Of a DNA stretch of 64,000 nucleotides, positions 54,561 to 64,000 are shown piece by piece. Every line of letters starts with the position of its first letter. Positions within the stretch are counted from its first letter, which is position 1. The stretch covers positions 1 through 64,000 of the forward strand of contig JAGVSM010004935.1 of assembly GCA_022494885.1 (NCBI GenBank), read 5' to 3'. Both the position numbers and the translations under genes were made by a program. The notes beneath the pieces are model-generated. The model worked only from the letters and a program-made list of their open reading frames with translations. It did no database searches and was not told where the DNA came from. This stretch comes from Micrasema longulum (taxonomy: Eukaryota; Arthropoda; Insecta; Trichoptera; Brachycentridae).

Positions 54561-55658
54561 CACAAAATTTACAGAAATATTTGTATACGTAAAAATGTTG
54601 GTTCGTAAGCAATTTTTTTTCGCGCCTCCACTCGTTTGCGAGTGGTTTTGGCTTATAGAAACAAGAATAAGAAATTTAAATAATATACGCTTCAGTGAAC
54701 GACAAAAAAAACCATACCCAGGAAAAAATATAATATAATGTGAGGTAGTAAAAATTAGTATGAAAGAGTTATGTGACAATAAAATATTATTACCGTCTAA
54801 ATTAAACGTAAACATAACATGAAATTTTGGGCCAAAAGTAAAGAGGGACATTCAATTAGACTTATTATTTAAATTTGGCAAATAAAATTAAACAAATTCA
54901 AATATTTTTATTATTTGTCCTTAAGAATTTAGTCAGAAGTAAATAAGTATCCAAATCATTCGTAAGCGATTAGAATTAAAAAGAAAATAAAAAGAATTAA
55001 AAAAGATAACGGTCAGCTGTGGCCGACTGTTGCAAACACTTTTAACAGACGAAAATGACCCTGATTTAGCGTTGATACCACTATAATAAGACTCAAATTC
55101 CTGTGCGCCAGTATAAGGGACAAACGCAATCAATCAATTCTAGAGTATTGATATTGTAGATAAACGTTCTTCAAGTCGTCGAAATTTTGTCTCAATACAT
55201 ATAAAGGGATTAAAGAATATTCTCTCGGTTTTAAAAAAAAAAAAATTAATAGGTACATGTTTTTGAGATAATATTATGTTCTCGTGGTTCATTTAAAAAA
55301 AACAGTTTAGAGGTTTAATATTATCGTAAAAATAATAGTTGAAAGAAAATATTTTTATGGTTTATTTAAAACAGTAAATTAAGGTAAATATGAATACAAA
55401 TATAATAGAGAGATAATTTTTTATTTCGCTCGAATATTACATGTTGACTGACGAAAATTACCCTAATTTAGCGTTGATACCCCGATAATAAAGCTGACAT
55501 TCCTGTGCGCTAGTATAAGGGACAGACGAAATCAATTAATTCTAGAGTATTAATTTTATAGACAAAAAATAATGCTTAAGACTAAATTTGGCAGATTGTT
55601 ACCAACAAACTACATTAAGAATGAGTACTCATTTTTCGAGTTATTTTAAACCTTTGTC
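54561..55658. other. unassigned, with a direct 120-bp duplication
   Basis: 55,052-55,170 and 55,453-55,570 are about 85% alike in direct orientation (TTTAGCGTTGATACC, CAGTATAAGGGACAAACG). No gene. Confidence 0.45.
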
Positions 55659-56461
55659 CATAGAATTAAGAATAGTCCAGAAACCGCATACGGGCATCAA
55701 ACAGAAGGCAACCAAACTACTTATAAATTAGCAGGTTTACGTTTTGACCCATTAGTTTCTTTGTAGACGTCGCTCAGTACGCAACTCCTGATTCGAATTT
55801 AACCATGCCGTGTTGTGTCCTTTTAAAGTGTAGAAATACTGCTAGCAGTATTTATTTATGATCCTAGGATCATAAAGAAACAGGATGCAATCACATTTCA
55901 TGTGTAATTATCAAATGAATGTGTTTGTCACAAATGTATTACTTAAAAATTGAATTATTTTTCCATCTGTCAGATTGTCCAAGAAAAAAAATGGAAATTT
56001 CGTTTGTGTTGCCAGAGTAGTAAAATTTTTTACCCTACTTTGCTCATATAATAAGAGAAATAATGAAAATTAAACCTTGGAATAAACAACGCTGTGGTGG
56101 ACATTTGGCCGTTATCTTTAAAACACAAAGTATTATTTAACATGGTATAAAATTATCCGTTTTATGTCACATAATTTTTTTTTTATGTTTTAAGTTCAAA
56201 GTTCATTAATTCAATTACTCTTATTAAATGACCCTTTACCTATCTACTCTGTTGTGTCAATCAATGTTTCCGCGTGCACAATAAAATTTTAGAGAAATTA
56301 ACAGATTGCTTTTTTTATCTTACATTTGTGTTATGATTATTTTTTTTCCCATCAAACAAAATTACGCGGCGAAAATAGGGCATAGTGGGGGGATTATTGG
56401 ACACAGTCCGATGTATTCAAATATGATTTTACGCTCCTTCTGGACTATTCTTAATTCTATG
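55659..56461 (+). mobile_element. P-like THAP element, copy C, 803 bp
   Basis: Complete inverted ends. THAP start at 55,805 reads MPCCVLLKCRNTAS, with a 22-bp insertion after it, then CAATCACATTTCATGTG. Opposite orientation to copies A and D. Flanks CCTTTGTC and CTACAAAC do not match. Confidence 0.82.
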
Positions 56462-56668
56462 CTACAAACACAAATGTCGTCACAATTCACCAATTAGTTT
56501 TCCAGTCGCAAACATCCGTTTTTCCTAAGTAGTAAATTCCACGGATTTCAAATAAAATTAGAAAGCAAGAGTCAGTTTACAATTAAAAATTAAAACGGAG
56601 ATTTTGAAAATATAAATGTTTGAAAAATTATAGTAGCGTCAAAATGAATTTTAAAAATGTTTTGGCTT

Positions 56669-56933
56669 CAACAATGTTTGATTATGTCCAAATGCTTGCA
56701 GACTGGCTGGATTTCCTCCCTAGGGAGTTGTTCATATTTAAATTTATTTAAACAGAGAGAAAAAATTTTCGGAGAGGGAATGAGTCTAGGCACGGGCTTG
56801 ATCCCATTTACAGATCATGGTCCGACATGATCCCCGTAAATGCCTAGACTTCCGGCCCCCTCAAAAAAATGCCCAAATGGAGGGAGGAAATCCAGCCAGT
56901 CTGCAAGCATTTGGACATAATCAAACATTGTTG
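56669..56933. mobile_element. compact foldback hairpin
   Basis: Outer arms of about 55 bp are near-perfect inverted copies (CAACAATGTTTGATTATGTC; CTCCCTAGGGAG), with a second inner stem. Family arm sequence. Confidence 0.8.
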
Positions 56934-56954
56934 AATTACTACCTGGTAAAAGAA

Positions 56955-57260
56955 GAAGTATAAAAATTGGAAAATTGTTTCCAGGCGTTGCCTAGTAGGT
57001 GATTTGGTTCAGCCGGATGAATCTCACCCACGTGATAAAGGTTTCAGCTCTTTCACTTCATAAAAGTCAACAGATGGAAGAGTTGAGGAAATGTGGATGT
57101 TCAAACATGGGCAGAATGGTGAATGTTACACAGTGTGTAAAGTGGCCACTTAAACCAGCCAATGACAGGTCATAAGCCCTGTAAATGCCTAGACTTCCAT
57201 ATTCCCTTCTCGAAAACTTTTTCCCTCTCTGTTGAAATAAATTTAAATATGTTTTGGCTT
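56955..57260. repeat. foldback family, half element
   Basis: GGCGTTGCCTAGTAGGTGAT, GTGTAAAGTGGCCACTTAAA, GCCTAGACTTCCATATTCCC. It directly follows the hairpin. Confidence 0.75.
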
Positions 57261-57484
57261 ACTTAAGCTGTAAAAACAAATTATATTCCCTAAGTTTTTA
57301 TACATATATATCCATTTTTAGATTCAAATGGCGTTATAAAATAGTATGTGGTATGAAAGCTCTTATAAAAATGGAAATATCGACGCTGGAAAGGAAAAAG
57401 TTACCAAGCGGCGTGTAGCAACTTTACAAAAGAGCCAAATAAAGTTTTTTTTTTTTTTAAATTAATAGTAATTATTAAAATACT

Positions 57485-57715
57485 ACAACAGAGATGAAGA
57501 ACATTTAAGAGAATGTAATATAGAAGTCAAGGCATCTACAGGGCTTATGACCTGTCAATGGCTGGTTTAAGTGGCCACTTTACACACTGTGTAACATTCA
57601 CCATTCTGCCTATATTTGAACATCTATATTCCTTCAATTCTTTCATCTGTTGATGTTTGTGAAGTTAAAGAGCTGAAACCTTTATTTATTTCAGCTCTTT
57701 AACTTCGCATGTGCA
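57485..57715. repeat. foldback-family fragment
   Basis: GGGCTTATGACCTGTCAATG to GAGCTGAAACCTTTATTTAT, ending in a short inverted repeat of TTTCAGCTCTTTAAC. 57,716-58,424 beyond it shows no gene, only a TG/TA microsatellite at 58,330-58,424. Confidence 0.65.
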
Positions 57716-58424
57716 TAAGTGCAGTGCACTGCCAAGTAAAAATTGGTATAAATAAGTTAGTAATTTTATTGATAGTAAAAACATGTTATAGGTACAAAGA
57801 AACAGGGATTTGTTGCAATATTATACTCGTCAGCATCATAATATTCAATACTAGCGCCAGAAGATCTAGCGAAATCGACTCTAGCGGACGATTTTCTCGT
57901 CTTGTCTACGCATGCGCAATCGTCCCCGTGCATATTCTTTTTGCACAATTCTTTACCCTGAATTTGTATGAATTATACTATATCTCCTAAAATCGTTATT
58001 TGAGCGAGAACGCTTCATACTGATGAATCGTGCGTTAGAGGGAGAAGATAATATACATACTCCGGGCATTGCCAACGCATGCGCAAATTTTAAGTCTGAA
58101 GTTCGTTTGTAATGTCACTTTGAACATGCGCAATGACATGATATTAGTACGAATTTAGTTGATTTAGTATCCTATAACGTGCGTATAATGTTAGATGTGC
58201 AGACTGTCATACTATTGCTCGTTTATCGTCTCAGACCTGTCATCATGTAATAATTTTATTGAACTCAATATACAAGTTGACAAAATGTAAAGAAATGCAC
58301 TGCCAATGTGCATTGGTCAGGAGCCGCCGTGGTGTATGTGTATGTATATATTTATAAATGTGTGTACACATGTATGTATACGTGTGTGTGTATGTGTGCA
58401 TATGCATGTGTAATGTGTATGTAT

Positions 58425-59178
58425 CAGGGGCGAACCGTGTATAGAAGCGATTATGCGCAGCTTTTCATTATATTTGACCAACCATAATAATGTTTTAATG
58501 TAACTTTTTTTACAGAAAAACAAATAAATAATTAACATTTATTTTAAAACATTTCCACCGTTTGTATTTTTATCCTAATACAGCGCTTGCGGTGAGCCAA
58601 GAAATTAGCCGATTATTCCAGCGTATTTTTCGTACAAATAAGTATACTATATTTTGAATCTATTAACCCCAGTGCGGGTTTTTTCTCCTAGATAACACAA
58701 ATTATTTGAAGATTCTTGATTTGGAAAACAGTATTTCAAACATTTTTTCTTAAGTACTATTTTTCTTTGAGATGGTACTTTTGACATAAGACCATAATTA
58801 CTTTCATGCGTCATATTGCAGGACGTATAGCGCTCCACGCGGCCGTTTTTAGCACCATTAATTAATAGAAAAATGCTGCCAGTTGACATTTCAATTAAAT
58901 ACCTAATATCGACTAAATTCATAGTGGTATTTTTTATTTTTTTTCAATGAATTATGTATTAAAGTAATGGATAATATATCTTTATAATATATTATATCAC
59001 GAAGTTACATCGTTCGAGTTGATTCCATGGATGAGAGTTGTTGTATCACACAGAACCACAGAAAAATATCAATTTATAGTTTATATTACTTACATTATAT
59101 TATGTACCTCCTATGTAGGTACAAATATATGATATTCTTTTATGGCTTACCCGTAAATAAAATCACCATTCGCCACTA
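58425..59178. mobile_element. non-autonomous hAT element, second copy, 754 bp
   Basis: Ends CAGGGGCGAACCGTG and (inverted) TAGTGGCGAATGGTG, with exact 8-bp duplication GTATGTAT at 58,417-58,424 and 59,179-59,186. The microsatellite flank could mimic part of the duplication. Inverted relative to 10,865. Confidence 0.8.
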
Positions 59179-59186
59179 GTATGTAT

Positions 59187-59900
59187 GTGTGCGTATTTAT
59201 GTATGTAAATATCTTAAATATATTTTTGTATATCCCTATACGAATGTGGGTACATTTCCTTATTTTTACTTATTATTGTTTCTATTATTTTTCTTATGTT
59301 ATTCCTACTTTTAATTTAATGTATATACTTATGTTACACTGCTTATTTATTTATTTGACACTTTATATACATATACAATAAATATACATAAAAGGGCGGG
59401 CATATTGCCTCAAGGCAATTTCTTCCTACCTACCCAAACCGTTCAGTTTGAGAAAATTATAAATACATGGACATATTGAATCTTACAATTTTATACAAAA
59501 ATTAAAAGCAAAGATTAACAAAAATAAATATATATATAAAAAATAACACTATACTATGAAGAGAGGAGAGTGGACTGCTGCACTTGAATGAATTACCAAT
59601 AAATGTTAAAACCCGTAGGGCGTATAAATGATTAAATAAATAAATCTCATACATACGTATTATTTTTTGCGTGATTCCCACATAATTTAAATGAAAAATG
59701 GAAATACGAGATTCTTTATTTATTAATAAAAAACTTTAATTTGCTCCTCTCCTCTGTAAAGTTGCTTCATGCCGCTTGGTAACTTTTTCCATTCCAGCGT
59801 CAATATTTACTCAATTAATTAAGATAATTTTCTAATATATATGTTTTTTTCACATATTTCTTGATAAAACTCCATTTATAGTTAATGATTTCGACAAAAA
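59187..59900. other. AT-rich sequence with LINE-like 3' tails
   Basis: CAAGGCAATTTCTTCCTACC (59,414) resembles 13,352 (GAAATTGCCATTTGGC) in inverse, and AAAACCCGTAGGGCGTATAA (59,608) resembles 4,960. These look like non-LTR 3' ends. No gene. Confidence 0.4.
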
Positions 59901-59924
59901 TATCAGTAAAAACCTTTGTTGAGT

Positions 59925-60250
59925 TTGCTTTGTTTTATTTGGCCAACGAGCGCTTTCGCCTAAGTAGGCGTCTTCAGGAGTGGTAAATTGTTTTTTTTAT
60001 TCTTCATGTGTTTGTTCCGTACCCTTTTCAATAATAAATATTAGTTAATTCTAATTTATGTCCGATATTAAGCTTTCTGTCATAAAAATTAATTGTTTTG
60101 CTAACTATACGAACCTGAAGTTTTTGTCTGCCAAAAACCTTGTAAAAAATAGTTTAAAAATTTAAAATGTTGTAAACAATTTACCAGTTACGAAGGTGTA
60201 CTACTCAGGCGAAAGCGTTCGTTGGTGGAAAAAAACAATGTAAAACTGAT
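59925..60250. mobile_element. 326-bp MITE with about 70-bp inverted ends
   Basis: GGCCAACGAGCGCTTTCGCC...GTAAATTGTTT at 59,941-59,993 is repeated inverted at 60,175-60,232 (GCGAAAGCGTTCGTTGG). No target duplication is clear. Confidence 0.65.
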
Positions 60251-62100
60251 CCGAGGAATTTTATTGTCATTTTTATCAAAAGAAGAAGTATCTGTTCTAT
60301 TTCTACTCTCTATCCGCCTACCTTTGCTCGTGTCCAACAGCTGTTTTAGAAGCTGACTCAGTTTTTGTTTTGTGTTTAGATTTCGAGGCAAAGGCAAATA
60401 TGTTTGTTTAATTAAAATGAAGTCAAATGGATTTAAAAATGATTTGTGTTAAGTGATCTCCGTAGCTGTTGATACGGCACATTGCATGCGTCTCCAATTA
60501 GTATTATTGTATCATTTCATATTTCGAGGTGCATTCGCGTCGCTGTCTTTAATATTAACGGTCATTTTTATTGGAAGCAGATCAAGAGTTATTTCTGGGC
60601 TTTCGCAAACACCACATTAATTTTAGATATGTCGTAACGGAGATTGTCCATTGAATTTTGTCGTCGTTTCAAATCTGCTAAAGAAATATTTTAATACACC
60701 AAAAACGAGCGGGCTGAATTATTACGTTTAATTTCGTCTCGGAGAGTTTCGAAGTTACGCAATCCACGAATAAACTGAATGAAACTGTTCGATTCTGAAA
60801 AACCCATACGCCTCTTGATATATCAGTTAATAAATTTCTAAACGACTCAGGCGTTGTTTTTAAAATTGCCATTAGTGTTTTACTCGATATATATGCAATG
60901 TTGTTCCATAATCATTAAGAACGCCAGCAATTATTGTTTTTTTTCGTTTTGAATGGTTAAATTAGTAAGCCTTGTATTTTCAAGTCGCCGAGATCTATTT
61001 TCACATGTGTTAATTTACTCCAGAATTGCATTTGCGTTCAAAAAATTGGATCACGTTTCGAAATTCCACGCAATTTTTCCACGAACCTAGCGTAGTAACA
61101 CGTGAATGCATTTTTAGGGATAATAATGTATTTCAAATGCTCACCGAAGTATTTGATCCGAAAAAAACACTCGAGCTAGCGATCGAGAAACTATTTCAAA
61201 CTGCAAAAATTACCACGCACTAGAATCACGACGAGAACAATCTCACTCACTGGTCTTCAAAATCACTTTAGAATTAACCAAAAAATTGGACAAAAATATC
61301 AGTTTTCAACTGTTGATTGTTCAATACTGTATTTTGGATTTCGCTATTTTTTCTTTACACTTGACTTTTATTCTATTTCCGCCTGGGAGTCGGGAGACGT
61401 ACTGCGACTACGCCTGCTAGGTCTGGAATTTTCCCAAGTTTCCCCCGAAAGTGTTGCGGATATTTTGGGCGGCGGTCCCGCCTAACACTGGAAGACGATT
61501 GTAGGCGCGTGGGCGGCGCCGCGGGATATTGCCCGTGGAAAATCACTTCCAGAAACCAGCGGGAATATTTCGATTTCAAAAACGATTCGAACTATTTCAG
61601 ATGTCTACAATTGATGCTTGTCTGTCAAATTCACGGTGTTTCGGGTTCGATTTCAAATTAAATACCAACAAATATATGTATCTAAAGAAAAAGTTCTTTG
61701 ACCGTAAAAATTTGCCCCGGTGCAAAATAACTCAAATATTTATTTATTTACCCTCAAAAACCTTTTACATATACGAAGGTAATAAACAATTTACAAACAT
61801 AAAGATTAATTTAAAAATGAAAAAAACAAACAAAAATACTAGGTACTCAGTTATTATTTTAATAAATTAAGAATAATTGGTTTTTCAAGTTTGTTAACGT
61901 TGTAACAAATATATCTATTTTTTTGGTCATCTCTGTGTCTGTTCCCGAAATAGTGAAAGTTCGGGAATAGACAATTAACGTGCAAATTTGACTTAAAGGT
62001 ATATTAATGTATCTAAATTTATATGATACCTCGTTGGTCTATTAGGCACATTGAAATATGTACATACATTTGCCCAAATCAGACAAAAAAGGTTATTTAC
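60251..62100. other. unassigned; decayed coding-like sequence on the minus strand
   Basis: Minus-strand pieces such as AILKTTPESFRNLLTDISRG (about 60,810-60,870) look protein-like, possibly an old retroelement, but no domain is recognised. 61,370-61,560 is GC-rich. No reliable gene. Confidence 0.25.
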
Positions 62101-62104
62101 AGTA

Positions 62105-62474
62105 TACAGGTGTTAATTAAACCCTGTCACACCCGAAACCACAATGATGCTGACGATATGAGCAAGAAGACATATTGGCACATTAAAATATTTTTTTAGA
62201 ACGAATAAAATTTAAAAAAAATAACTATCATAAAAAGCAAATGGTTGCTTACTTCTGAAGGACAGAAACGAGGAGGAGGAGGGGGGAGTCTGATACTGCG
62301 CCGCGCTCCCCTCACTTCTTCCCTGCAGAAATAAGCAACCATTTGTTTCTTTAAATATTTTATTTAAAAAAAAATCTTTGTCCTAAATATTTTTTTTAAT
62401 ATGCTAATATGTCTTCTTGCCCATACTGATCATTGTGGTTTCCGGATATGACAGGGTTTAAAGAACATCCTGTA
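62105..62474. mobile_element. 370-bp palindromic element
   Basis: Ends TACAGGTGTTAATTAAACCC and TACAGGATGTTCTTTAAACC (inverted), with arms of about 165 bp containing AGCAAGAAGACATATT and CAAATGGTTGCTTA. The loop is purine-rich (GAGGAGGAGGAGGGGGGAG), then CG-rich. Confidence 0.72.
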
Positions 62475-62893
62475 TAATATCTCTTATATGATAATAAATT
62501 TGATGTAACTAATCACGGTTGGTACATATTTCGACGTTTTTAAATAGATTTGTCCATTTTTTAAACAAATTATTCCAAAAAATGACTCTTAGGTATCAGT
62601 TTTGCGTAAAGCTGTCACTTGTTTGGCTATGTAAAATTATCACTATTTTTACATTATTATATTTATAATAGCAAGTAGGGTTTATTTTTCCAATATTTTG
62701 GTTGTTTGATTAAAATGTTGGTTTTTCATTACTTTTGTAAATATATCGCATTGAAAAAATAAAAACTTATTTTTATTGCAATTCCCTAACGGTTAAAATT
62801 TGTACCACTTTTAAATTTTATTTTATGGAGTTTGAAAAAATCAACAAATACACCTAAATGTTTTCAACCTACAAAAAAAATAAAGGAAAAAGG

Positions 62894-63693
62894 CATAGAA
62901 TTAGGAATAGTCCAGAAGGAGCGTAGAATCATATTTGAATACATCGAACTGTGTCCAAAAATTACCCCACTATGCTCCACTTTCGCCACGCGCATTCGTG
63001 ATGTCGCCGCGTAATGTTGCACGATGGGAAAAAATATAATCATAATGTAAGGTTAAAAAAAGTAATCTGTTAATTTCTCTTAAATTTTATTGTGCACGCG
63101 GAAACATTGATTGACACAACAGAGTAGATAAGTAAAGGGTCATTTAATAAGAGTAATTGAATCAATGAATTTTGAACTTAAAATATAAAACAAATTTTAT
63201 TTTGCATAAAACGAATATTTTTATATCATGTGAAATAATATTTTATGTTTTAAAGATAATACCGGTCAAATATCAACCACAGAGTTGTTTAATCCAAGTT
63301 CCAATTTTCATCAGTTCTCTCAGTAGATGAGCAAAGTAGGGTAAAAAAAAATAATACCCAGGCAACATTAACAAAATGTCCATTTTCTTTTCTTTGACAA
63401 TCTGACAAACGGAAAAATAATTCAATTTTTAAGTAATGTATTTGCTACTTACATATTCATTTGCTAATTACAATGAAATGTGTTCCCACCCTGTTTATTT
63501 AAGATCCTAACAGTATTTCTACACATTAAAAGGACACAACACGGCATAGTTGAATTCAAACCAGGAGCTGCGTACTGAGCGACGTCTACAAAGAATCTAA
63601 TGGGTCAAAACGTAAACCTACTCATTTATGAGTAGTTTAGTCGCCTTCTGTTTGATGCTCGTATGCGGTTTTTGGACTATTCTAAATTCTATG
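62894..63693 (-). mobile_element. P-like THAP element, copy D, 800 bp
   Basis: Ends CATAGAATTAGGAATAGTCC and near complement. Exact 8-bp duplication GAAAAAGG at 62,886-62,893 and 63,694-63,701. THAP start on the minus strand from about 63,548: MPCCVLLMCRNTVRIL, later TFH. No downstream transposase. Confidence 0.88.
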
Positions 63694-63701
63694 GAAAAAG
63701 G

Positions 63702-64000
63702 TTTAAAAAAAACTCTACTAAATCTATGTTCAGTGATCAAAAAGTTAAGGGAATTTGGTAATTTAGGTCAGTGTTTTTCAACCTTTTTTAAATACATTGA
63801 TTTTATTTTTTATAAAAATATTTTTAGTACCGTTGGCGGCGTTAATATACATTTAATTGGAATTTAATGTGAAAAGTATGTGTCATAAATAACCCTTTTT
63901 GTCGAAAATACAAATACGTAATTAAATAAACCTTACCATCTTTTCTATTTCCAAATGCATGTCCCATTATTGAGGTCTTGCATTCGATTCCTGGCAGGGT
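63702..64000. other. no gene recognised
   Basis: AT-rich. The last 40 bases (TTGCATTCGATTCCTGGC) resemble the B-box end of a tRNA-derived SINE running off the edge. Confidence 0.3.

Noticed and set aside
58317..58538. His/Thr-rich frame on the minus strand
   Set aside because: Translation of a TG/TA microsatellite (HTHTRIHTCVHT).
61373..61579. GC-rich 68-codon minus-strand frame
   Set aside because: Arg/Pro-rich with no domain and no adjoining exon. Composition alone explains the openness.

Overview
The window is nuclear DNA from an animal, almost certainly an insect. It is AT-rich and intron-rich, and most of its length is decayed transposable elements. The order cannot be fixed from sequence alone. 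A short repeat at about 53,290-53,420 resembles one that is very common in Lepidoptera, which is only a weak hint.

Two host genes are supported, both on the minus strand and in tandem. (1) Cap-G (condensin I HEAT-repeat subunit, NCAPG): eleven exons from the ATG at 13,981 to 781. All splice sites are GT-AG and all phases agree; they give 601 codons, and the gene runs off the left edge. (2) A candidate orthologue of the Drosophila actin-bundling gene forked (espin-like): a proline-rich segment and two WH2-like motifs, then charged coiled-coil exons, ending at a stop at 16,556. Two 5' routes join the same downstream exon in phase. One is a 34-nt coding first exon (28,463-28,430), giving 566 residues. 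The other is a three-exon upstream module (37,538-32,360), giving at least 744 residues. No ankyrin exons, which the longest forked/espin forms carry, were seen between 38 kb and 64 kb.

Layout: 1-780 holds a 43-bp satellite, SINE and downstream Cap-G intron; 0.78-14 kb is Cap-G; 14-16.4 kb is intergenic with a dead LINE; 16.4-37.5 kb is the forked candidate; 37.5-64 kb has no convincing host gene and is layered transposon debris.

The most notable material is the transposon record. A roughly 800-bp family has near-identical copies at 39.9, 55.7 and 62.9 kb, a half copy at 53.8 kb and an old copy at 18.8 kb. It carries a THAP-like first exon, about 24-bp inverted ends starting CATAG, and 8-bp target duplications (exact at 62.9 kb, 7/8 at 39.9 kb), which is the signature of the P-element superfamily. 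Other elements include hAT-like elements with perfect 8-bp duplications, a mariner with inverted 3' ends, a pogo-like element with a PHD-like finger, long foldback palindromes, and several insertions whose removal restores the older element underneath. Many intronic elements lie only 13-22 bp from Cap-G and forked splice sites.
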